From: Microvirga pakistanensis
Lineage (GTDB): Bacteria > Pseudomonadota > Alphaproteobacteria > Rhizobiales > Beijerinckiaceae
Assembly: GCF_004458765.1 (NCBI RefSeq)
Contig: NZ_SPJX01000184.1
Span: 417,371 to 481,370, forward strand
DNA length: 64,000 nucleotides
Direction of reading: 5' to 3'
Shown: in pieces, positions 34,515 through 42,029 of the stretch
How the letters are laid out: each line of letters opens with the position of its first letter
Numbering within the stretch: the stretch's first letter is position 1
Notes under the pieces: model-generated
The model's input: the letters and a program-made list of their open reading frames with translations, nothing else
Databases searched by the model: none
Told to the model about the DNA's origin: nothing
Program-made: the position numbers and the translations under genes

Positions 34515-35986
34515 TCAGGCCACGGCTTTGAGATCTTGCCTGGCGGCATAGGACCAGGGCAGCAGTTCATCGAGGCGGCTGTTGGGATGTCCCTGGACAA
34601 TGCGGCTGATCACATCGGCCAGGTAGCAATAGGGCTCGACGCCGATCAGCTTGCAGGTCTCGATCAGCGAGGCGATCACTGCCCAATGCTCCGCGCCACC
34701 ATCGGATCCGGCGAACAAGGCATTCTTCCGATTGAGGGCAATGGGCCGGATCGCCCGCTCGACCACGTTGGAGTCGATCTCAACCCGCCCGTTATCAACA
34801 AACCGCGTCAGCCCCTCCCAACGCGAGAGCGCATAGCGGATCGCCTCCGCCAATTTCGACTTCTGGCTGATGAGTGCGAGCTTGGAGCGGAGCCACGGCT
34901 CAAGCTCCTCCAACATCGGCCGACTGCACTCCTGTCGGGCCATGTAACGCTCCTCAGGTGAGCGTCCGCGGATCTCGCTCTCAATCCTGTACAACTCGGC
35001 AATGCGCGTGAGCGCCTCGCTCGCAATTGGCGCCGGTCCAGCCGTGGCCAGCTCGTAAAAGCGGCGCCGCACGTGGGACCAGCAGAACGCGAGGCTCACC
35101 TAGTTGCGCCCCGCCAGTACCTTGTAACCGCCATAGCCGTCGACCTGCAGCACGCCCGTAAAGCCTGTCAGATGCACGATCGGCCGCTCGGCCTTGCGAT
35201 CCGGCGCGTACATGTAAACCACCCCGGGCGGATCCAGGCCGCCCCACGGCCGATCATCCCGCGCGTAAGCAAAGAGCTGACCCGTTTTGGTCCGCCCACG
35301 GCCGGGATCCAGCACAGGCGCCGTGGTCTCGTCGGCGAACAGCTTGCCCGAGGTCTTCAGCGTCTCGAACAAACGCTCGTGCACGGGCCGCAGCAGAAAG
35401 GCGGCACGGCCGACCCAATCGGCCAGGGTCGAGCGATCCAGGTTGAGGCCCTGGCGCGCGTAGATCTGCGTCTGCCGATAGAGCGGCAGATGGTCGGCAT
35501 ACTTCGACACGAGCACATGCGCCACGGTGGCTTCGGTGGGCAATCCGCCCTCGATCAGGCGGGCCGGAGCCGGTGCCTGCACCACCACGTCCTCACACCT
35601 GCGGCAAGCGTATTTGGGCCGACGCGTCACCAGCACCCGGAACTGCGCGGGCACGATGTCGAGCCGCTCAGAGACATCCTCGCCGATCCGATGCAAGGGA
35701 CCCGAGCAGCAGGGGCAGGACCGCTCATCGATATCGACAAGGCTCTCAACCCGCGGCAGATGCGCCGGCAGGGAGCCGCGGTTGCGGCGCCGATGCGCCG
35801 CACGCCGCTCCGGCTGTTCCCTCTCGCGGTATGCATGGTCAGCGGCTTCGACCTGCTCGACCTCTTCGAGCGCGAGCAGCAGCTGATCTTCCGGCAGGGT
35901 CTCGGCCCGGCAGCCGAAGCGATGACGCTGTAGCTCCTTGTGATCTGGCGCAGCCGCTCGCTCTCGGCGCGCTCGGCCACAAGCAT
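34515..35986 (-). pseudogene. tnpC: IS66 transposase tnpC, inactivated by a frameshift and an amber stop
   Basis: The DDE transposase is recognisable throughout: 'RCEDVVVQAPAPARLIEGG', 'KYADHLPLYRQTQIYARQG', 'LFADETTAPVLDPGRGRTKTG', 'SLAFCWSHVRRRFYELA', and 'RVEIDSNVVERAIRPIALNRKNALFAGSDGGAEHWA'. Two lesions are visible. A one-base deletion near 35941 (ATCACAAGG in place of ATCATCAAGG) shifts the frame 15 codons into the open part. A TAG at 35100-35102 interrupts the frame between 'VLAGRN' and 'VSLAFCW', probably from CAG. The true start upstream of 35986 is unclear. Confidence 0.88.
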
Positions 35987-36092
35987 CGCCTTGAGCAGGT
36001 CAGGATCATCGGGAGAGATGGCGTCGCGCTGGTCACAAGACGAAGTGAATCATGCTTCGGCGATGCCGGCGATGGCTCTTAGGGGTGTGCGA

Positions 36093-36449
36093 TCAACTCG
36101 CCGCCGACGGCACTGTCGTCTGGCGCGCCTCATGCACACGGCGCCAATCCAAGCCTTCGAGCAGGGCGGAGAGCTGCGCCGCCGACAGATGAAGGGCCCC
36201 ATCCTGGATTCTGGGCCAGCGGAACTCGCCGTCCTCCAACCTTTTGGCCACGAGAACCACTCCCGTGCCGTCCCAGAACACCAGCTTGACGCGATCCGTG
36301 CGCTTGGCGCGGAACACGTACACAGCCCCGGAGAACGGATCGGCGCCCATGGTCTCGCGCACGAGCGCGGCGAGCCCCTCGGCGCCTTTGCGGAAGTCGA
36401 CGGGCTTGGTCGCCACGAGAACGCGGACAGTGCCGGTTGGCCCGATCAT
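36093..36449 (-). CDS. tnpB: IS66 accessory protein TnpB
   Basis: A 118-residue IS66 Orf2/TnpB. 'VATKPVDFRKGAEGLAALVRETMGADPFSGAVYVFRAKRTDRVKLVFWDGTG' is a near-consensus match; the family is needed for IS66 transposition by an unknown mechanism. Intact. It overlaps the tnpA stop by 4 bases. Confidence 0.95.
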   Translation of the reverse strand: MIGPTGTVRVLVATKPVDFRKGAEGLAALVRETMGADPFSGAVYVFRAKRTDRVKLVFWDGTGVVLVAKRLEDGEFRWPRIQDGALHLSAAQLSALLEGLDWRRVHEARQTTVPSAAS

Positions 36450-36847
36450 CGCACACTCTTGAGCGCCTGCAGGACGGTGGCCAGCATCGCTCCATCGACG
36501 CCCGACGGCACACGGATGACAGCGCCCTCGACGACGATCTCGATCACCGCCTCACGACAGACGTTCGGTGTGGGCTGCAGCGTGTCAGGGCTGACAACAA
36601 CTGGGGTAAAGGCCAGAGGATGATTGTCGGCCTCTCGCTTGGCCTGACGACGCCAGGTGAACAGGTGCTGGGGCGACATGCCATTGCGGCGGGCCACGTC
36701 GGACACCACCGCGCCGGGAGCCATCGCCTCCTCCAGGATCCGCGCCTTCTCGTCCGCTGACCAGCGTCGGCGTCCGCCAACTCCGGTGATCACTTCCAGG
36801 CGCCGCACCAGCCGCGGCGGCTCAAGCATATGGTCAACCATCGACAC
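36446..36847 (-). CDS. tnpA: IS66 TnpA, helix-turn-helix protein
   Basis: A 133-residue IS66 Orf1/TnpA with an N-terminal helix-turn-helix ('RRRWSADEKARILEEAMAPGAVVSDVARRNGMSPQHLFTWRRQ') and the family's C-terminal strand-rich part ending 'LATVLQALKSVR'. It presumably binds the element ends. Intact and first in the IS66 operon. Confidence 0.94.
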   Translation of the reverse strand: MSMVDHMLEPPRLVRRLEVITGVGGRRRWSADEKARILEEAMAPGAVVSDVARRNGMSPQHLFTWRRQAKREADNHPLAFTPVVVSPDTLQPTPNVCREAVIEIVVEGAVIRVPSGVDGAMLATVLQALKSVR

Positions 36848-37161
36848 AAAACGATCCCAAATCAGAGATCGTTAGTCTCGCCGTTCAGAGACACGGACGT
36901 AAGGTGGGTTCAGAACACCGCTTACAATAGAGAAGGCAGTGCATTCAGTTCTTCGATGCACATTATGTAGGAAATGGCTCCACCCCACCACTCCTCCTAC
37001 AGGGAGAAGTTGGACCGAAGGTACAAGTGAAGTGTAAGAGGCTCCTCCGGGAAGAAAGCAATCCTCCCACACTTGCTGCGATTGGCCTCACTTCGCTGGA
37101 AGAGGTGAGGCTGTCACAAGGGACTCGGTAGAGACCGGTCCATAACCGCTCTCCGGAAGCG

Positions 37162-37611
37162 TCAGTATATGAACTCCGCATTGGTGCGGGTCCGAGTCAC
37201 AATACTTGAGCAAGCGGCAAGCGGCGCACCGCTTGCCGATGCACAAGTAGTTATGTCATTGACGATAAGTCGGCTGAGGCTATCGCAAGGAACTTCCGGA
37301 ATGTCGAACATCACCACCTTAGACCGGCTGGCGCGGACATCGCTGAACGTGAGTGCGACCGATCGCAGGATCATACCTGTCCGGTCGAATAGATAGACTG
37401 CGAGGCGCAGTTCTTTCAGGGGATCGGCGGCACCGTTATTGACGACGAAGTAGCTTCGACACGCGCTACCCGTTTGCTCAAGCTTGTTGAGCTCTATCGT
37501 TATCCCCGGAGCGGACCCGAGAGGTGGTTGAGCTGTCTCCTGGGCCATCGCGGATAGCGAGATGCCGACGAAGACGGCACCAATCAACAGACCTTGAAAT
37601 AGTAACTGCAT
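37162..37611 (-). CDS. Small exported protein of the T6SS locus, unknown function
   Basis: 149 residues with a clear signal peptide (hydrophobic to about residue 21, cleaved after AMA) and a mature all-beta-looking domain. Notable are four mature Cys residues ('GSACRSYF', 'EVPCDSL', 'DITTCAS', 'LAACSS'), likely paired by disulfides in the periplasm. 'YFVVNNGAADPLKELRLAVYLFD' suggests an immunoglobulin-like beta fold. It lies 84 bp downstream of the zinc-ribbon/transglycosylase gene on the same strand and may share its transcript. Not assigned to a family with certainty; a periplasmic accessory of the T6SS is a reasonable guess. Confidence 0.7.
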   Translation of the reverse strand: MQLLFQGLLIGAVFVGISLSAMAQETAQPPLGSAPGITIELNKLEQTGSACRSYFVVNNGAADPLKELRLAVYLFDRTGMILRSVALTFSDVRASRSKVVMFDIPEVPCDSLSRLIVNDITTCASASGAPLAACSSIVTRTRTNAEFIY

Positions 37612-37695
37612 ACGCGACCTCGCCGGATTTGGCTGCTCGCCTTGACAATAATGCGCCGATCCGGAATCTGCCAGTACTCAACGGTAGCTGTCCCG

Positions 37696-39204
37696 CTACG
37701 GCGCTACGACCTGGGGGGCTTGCAGCTGCGCCTTGTGCGGAGACAAGTTACGGACAGCCTGATACTGGTTGAGGCGGTCGACGATCATCTTCTCGAAGTT
37801 CCGATGGACCTCCGATACCGATCGTCCGCCCTCCTTCTTATAAAAGATGGCTCGGTTCGCCTCGGCTGCGTCGGGGTTCACGTCGGGGGCTTGGCGGCCT
37901 GGGTCGTCCTCTACTGCGTTTATGAACTCCTGTGCGCCATCAGGCCCAAGGAAATGGATCAGGTAAATCTCGCCGCCCGTAAGCGGACGCCTGAGCCGAC
38001 TCTCCATCCTTAAGGTGTCCTTTCGCAGCATCTCGCCTGCCATCAGAGCCGAGAGGAAGGGTTCGCGCCGGAGATCAAGGATGCGCGTGCGCTCGGCCGC
38101 GTCCGGAACATCATACCCTCTCTTCCCCCTCACGATCGCTGCCGCCTCTCTCGCATACCCGTGTTTCTCGCCGAACTCCTTGATCACACCGAGCCAGGTT
38201 CGCTCGATGAACTGGAAGAGGCCGGTCGCCGAGGATGTTCGCGCCTTAACCTCGGTGGCAAAGCTCGATTCCTTGTCGGCCACGGCCATCAGCAGTGTGG
38301 GATCGGCTCCGACGATCCGGCTGGCCTGGATGATGGCCTCGACAATGTGACGGCGAACTCTCCTCGGTCCGAAGGTCACATGGTCATTCGGATTGCCTGT
38401 GCTGGCGATCGGCGGCGAAGCGGGAAGGGGGCGCGGCAGGTTATCCGATTTCGGCGGAGGCGCAGGGAGATTGGGGATGGCCTTAATGGCGTTCCGGACA
38501 GTTTCCAGATCTTCCTCGACCGCCGCAAGGCTAAGGAGCGGACGGGGTGCAGTCGGCGAGAGGATGATGGACCTATCGAACCGTTCATCGCGCGACGATT
38601 GTTGTTCGAAGAGGAGGGTGGCAATAGTCATACCAAACCCGATACCAATGAGACCACCTGCCAGAACGAGGAAGCGTGGGCTTGCGATCTGCAACTGCTT
38701 CGATGGCACTCCGGTTCGGTTCGGCGGAGCGGATCTCAGATCGACTTTTCTGAACCTTTCCTCTAGGCCCGGGACGGATTTCATCTGCCCGTCGATCCAT
38801 CTTCCGATAGCGGTCAGCCAGCCGGCAAAGGGGCGACCGGGTTGGCAGAGGGCGTCGAATGCAGTGAGTTCACGCTGAATGCGTTCGGCGACGAGCGTTG
38901 GCATTCCCATTCGCCGCACCAACTCCTTTGCCAAGGCGTGCGAGGTCTGCATTATCCAGATTGCGAAGAACCAGTCCGTGAGTGAGGTCCGTAGCTTCTC
39001 GAATGGTGTCCCGAATGCTGGATAAAGCGCATGTCCGCAATTCTCACAAACCACGACCCGTTGCTTCGCTTGCGGACGAAAATGATGGCGCCCGCTGCAG
39101 GCTTGGCAGTCAAGCACGCCTCCTCCGTACCGCAAGTCCCTCAGCACTTCGAGGCAGGCCTCCTCGGAAACGAACTCCCTGAATTGTAGATACTCGTCCG
39201 TCAT
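37696..39204 (-). CDS. Zinc-ribbon / transmembrane / SLT lytic transglycosylase fusion
   Basis: 502 residues from the ATG at 39204. Residues 28-60 hold two CxxC pairs (C33, C36, C53, C56) in a setting ('RVVVCENCGHALYPAFGTPFEKLRTSLTDWFFAIWIM') very like the zinc ribbon plus following helix of IS1595-type transposases. One transmembrane helix is at 178-199. After a Pro-rich linker, residues 285-440 form a soluble lytic transglycosylase (SLT) domain: 'ADPTLLMAVADKESSF' with catalytic E312, then 'SSATGLFQFIERTW'. The topology puts the zinc ribbon in the cytoplasm and the muramidase in the periplasm. Beside a T6SS, the likely role is opening peptidoglycan for the membrane complex. In-frame codons upstream to 39288 are less likely to be used. 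Confidence 0.85.
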   Translation of the reverse strand: MTDEYLQFREFVSEEACLEVLRDLRYGGGVLDCQACSGRHHFRPQAKQRVVVCENCGHALYPAFGTPFEKLRTSLTDWFFAIWIMQTSHALAKELVRRMGMPTLVAERIQRELTAFDALCQPGRPFAGWLTAIGRWIDGQMKSVPGLEERFRKVDLRSAPPNRTGVPSKQLQIASPRFLVLAGGLIGIGFGMTIATLLFEQQSSRDERFDRSIILSPTAPRPLLSLAAVEEDLETVRNAIKAIPNLPAPPPKSDNLPRPLPASPPIASTGNPNDHVTFGPRRVRRHIVEAIIQASRIVGADPTLLMAVADKESSFATEVKARTSSATGLFQFIERTWLGVIKEFGEKHGYAREAAAIVRGKRGYDVPDAAERTRILDLRREPFLSALMAGEMLRKDTLRMESRLRRPLTGGEIYLIHFLGPDGAQEFINAVEDDPGRQAPDVNPDAAEANRAIFYKKEGGRSVSEVHRNFEKMIVDRLNQYQAVRNLSPHKAQLQAPQVVAP

Positions 39205-39609
39205 CGGACGCTGCTCCGCCAATAGAGCCGATGATGGGTGGCTGCCACTTACCCACAGGATCCAAATGATACCACAAGTCGGCGCCAAGGACCTACGCCG
39301 CTTAAGTGCGACTTGGGCTCATGCGGTGATGGCATTGAGAGATGTTCTTCCTGTAAACTTGGCGGTAAAGCAGGAGTCGACATCCTCAACATTGGATCCC
39401 AGGCCTCAATGGTGAATTCTTGTTGCGTAACGAGAATGACCCCTTTGTGTTGGGTTAATCAATGCCGAGCGGGGGGTCAGTCAACGATCTAACCCGAGCG
39501 GCCTTCGATTCTGAGCAGACGAAATTCACAGGTCATGTGACAGATAATCCTCGGCTTCCTTAAGCCGCTGCTTCCGGCTGTACAGATGGGACTGGGAGCG
39601 GCGCTCATC
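39205..39609. other. About 400-bp interval without a gene
   Basis: Between the transglycosylase gene and the ATP-grasp gene, which point the same way. No credible reading frame or clear repeat. It marks the right end of the T6SS locus. Confidence 0.45.
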
Positions 39610-41754
39610 CTATCTTTGGAATTCACCCTGGAGGCCAAGTGCCACATCGACCGTAGCCGCAATGAGGTTTCGCTTTGCAGCGGATTGGTCTTCTGGATGC
39701 CTCCCAAGCGATGGCAGTGCCGAAACGCGAGTTCCGACTGCTAGGTTGGGCTTTATTGCTCCACAGCAACCATCCACCTCGGGCCAAGCCGCTTGTCCAC
39801 CATCGCGTAGATGCGCCTGTATAGCTGCATTGTCCACCTGTCCAGAGACCAGTGTTACCCGGCTTCGATCCAGGGTTGGAAGGATCGACAAACACTCCGG
39901 ATTGTCAGCACTGATAATGATAGATCCCCTTGTGTGAGGAAGCACTGCTGTACATGCAGCGTGCCACTGCTCGAAGTTCGCAGGCGTATCGGGCGCTGAT
40001 CCAGCCAGAACTATCAGATCACAGCGATCAAAGGGCAGGCCATCTTCCAAAATCTCTGCAGGTGTGGCGACGAGCACTGCAGCTTCAACCTCACGGCTGC
40101 TAAGCACAGCCTGACTAGCAGCAAAGAACGTGGTACCCTCCGCGGCGATGCGGATACTACCCAGCCATATTCCCTTTCGCGAACCCCGCCCAACCTGTAA
40201 ACCGCTCGCCTCCAATCTTACTTGAATGTGAGAAGCCAGATCTCCAGAGGCGCCTTCTTCCAGAATGAGGATCAATGGAATGCGCCCATTGTCCTTTACA
40301 CGGGCAGAGAGAACCCGAAAGATCACATCCGTATATCGCTGATTCAAGCCTGGTGCGGCGTTGACTTCGTTGATTGTGGCGCCGGACATCAACCAGGAGA
40401 CGGAGATATCCGGTATCAGCAAATCAACTCCAGCAAGATCAAGGCGCAACGCTTCGGCTGCTCGTTCGGCCAAGTGCTTGTTGTCTGGGTGCACCTGGTC
40501 CATTACGGAAGCAAACGTTCCGCCAGCTCGACTGTTCGCCCGCCTTCGGAGAGCCACAAACTGTTCCTTGGCTGGTACGGTGAGGGGCGTCATTCCTATC
40601 TCGGACAGGCAGCTTAGCGCCTCGTCGTCCATGTCGATGATCATGAGTTCCGAGCGTTTGTGTCGCCCCCGTCGTGGGTCAGCGTTCAACCGATCAAGTA
40701 AATCTTGCACAGTGTGCATCCCGTCCCCGACAACCCCGCCTGGGGTCCTAACGACCGCATTGACGAGTTGGCCTTGAAAGACCGTGAGGCGATGGGTGCG
40801 TCCAGCGACGTGTTTTTCAACAAGGATGTTGTTCGAGTATCTTTTAGCCTCATCAAACGCAGTCCGTACCGCAGACTCGTCATGTAGGTTGGCGGATACC
40901 CCACGGCCGCCATCTTGGTCGATCGGTTTAACCACGACAGGATACCCAAACTTTGCCGCTATTTGCGCGGCCATGTCAGGAGAGGTGACACTTTGGTGGT
41001 CAGGAGTAGGTAACCCGGCTCGGCGCAGAACTTTCGCAGTTTGTAATTTGTTACGTGCAATGGATACGCCTAAGGCTGGTGTTTGCTCCGTAAGTGAGCT
41101 GTAGAGCCAGCTCGCACGTGCCCCATGACCGTATGCGTAAGTGTTACCGACTATTCGGCTCCAGGGAATGTCCAACTTATCTGCTGCGCGCAGGAATGAG
41201 ATTGAGTTTTCTCCTGGCGGCGAGAACCTCTCAAGCCTTTCCCGAGTTTGTTGGCAACGTGCTACTTGATCGAGGAGTGTCGCCTCATCCGGTCTGTTCA
41301 AGAGAGCTGATGCGGCTTCAGCCGACCATCTCAAAGCGATCAGGGTTGCTGAAGCCTCTACGTGTGGAACGGCTATGCGAATCTCTGATGTTGCTTGATC
41401 CAATACGCGCTCCGACAGGATTCGACCAAGCGCGAACACTGGGATGCCGACGTCACGCTGGAGCAGGGCAGCCCAGTGAATGATGCGCTGAGCAAGATCT
41501 GATAGCAGGGAGGAAGAGGGGGAGAGCGAGCCATCGTCATGAGACAGGCAGCGCGCCATCATTTCATCGAGCTTTGTCAGATCGACCTGCTCCGAGATGC
41601 GCATGCCAAGCAATCCTAGGAGCACAGGTTGTGTGACGCCGTATCCCGATCCAGATAGAGACTTCCATGGTGGGATGAGAGACACTGTGGCGCCAGTCGA
41701 TGTACCTGCAAGATGGGTCACGTGATATCGGCATCCCCTCGATCTAGCACTCAC
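39610..41754 (-). CDS. Cyanophycin-synthetase-like ATP-grasp ligase with degenerate Mur-ligase half
   Basis: A 714-residue protein. Residues 200-480 are an ATP-grasp domain of the CphA type: 'ARNKLQTAKVLRRAGLPTPDHQSV', 'GYPVVVKPIDQDGGRGVS', 'ILVEKHVAGRTHRLTVFQGQLVNAVVRTPGGVVGDG', 'LDLAGVDLLIPDISVSW' and 'INEVNAAPGLNQRY'. The C-terminal 200 residues follow the CphA Mur-ligase region ('GLQVGRGSRKGIWLGSIRIAAEGTT', 'LPFDRCDLIVLAG'), but the P-loop expected as GTNGKTT reads EEGASGDLA. CphA proteins are about 870 residues. A short form without the P-loop resembles CphA2, which joins preformed beta-aspartyl-arginine dipeptides; a different peptide-ligase role is also possible. No cyanophycinase gene is nearby. 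Confidence 0.75.
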   Translation of the reverse strand: MSARSRGCRYHVTHLAGTSTGATVSLIPPWKSLSGSGYGVTQPVLLGLLGMRISEQVDLTKLDEMMARCLSHDDGSLSPSSSLLSDLAQRIIHWAALLQRDVGIPVFALGRILSERVLDQATSEIRIAVPHVEASATLIALRWSAEAASALLNRPDEATLLDQVARCQQTRERLERFSPPGENSISFLRAADKLDIPWSRIVGNTYAYGHGARASWLYSSLTEQTPALGVSIARNKLQTAKVLRRAGLPTPDHQSVTSPDMAAQIAAKFGYPVVVKPIDQDGGRGVSANLHDESAVRTAFDEAKRYSNNILVEKHVAGRTHRLTVFQGQLVNAVVRTPGGVVGDGMHTVQDLLDRLNADPRRGRHKRSELMIIDMDDEALSCLSEIGMTPLTVPAKEQFVALRRRANSRAGGTFASVMDQVHPDNKHLAERAAEALRLDLAGVDLLIPDISVSWLMSGATINEVNAAPGLNQRYTDVIFRVLSARVKDNGRIPLILILEEGASGDLASHIQVRLEASGLQVGRGSRKGIWLGSIRIAAEGTTFFAASQAVLSSREVEAAVLVATPAEILEDGLPFDRCDLIVLAGSAPDTPANFEQWHAACTAVLPHTRGSIIISADNPECLSILPTLDRSRVTLVSGQVDNAAIQAHLRDGGQAAWPEVDGCCGAIKPNLAVGTRVSALPSLGRHPEDQSAAKRNLIAATVDVALGLQGEFQR

Positions 41755-42029
41755 ACGTTATCACGGAAGGCAGCGGTCCGAATGCCAACCGAAAGAACTC
41801 GCCTTCAAGACACCCAGGCTTAGCGCGATTACGTCTGGCAGCAAGCATACCACCTCAGGGTTCCGCGCGATGTCACCCTAAGGAAATCGCCTGAAGAGCT
41901 TTGGGTAGATGTGCAGTCGCAAGTTAACCTCGCAGCTCGGGTGCCCGCCAAATCCCATTGCGCTCAGGATTTCCTAGGGAATGGCTTTAGCGCCGTAAAT
42001 CCACATGTAACGAACGGCGGTCTCTTACA

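Larger units (their letters stand above)
34502..36925 (-). mobile_element. IS66-family insertion sequence, 2.4 kb
   Basis: The ends form an inverted repeat: GTAGGCGGTGTTCT at the left (34502) and AGAACACCGCTTAC at the right (to 36925), 13 of 14 bases complementary. The flanking 8 bp are a perfect duplication (AATAGAGA). Inside are the three IS66 genes tnpA, tnpB and tnpC in the normal order on the minus strand. tnpC is broken twice, so the copy probably cannot move by itself. Confidence 0.92.
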
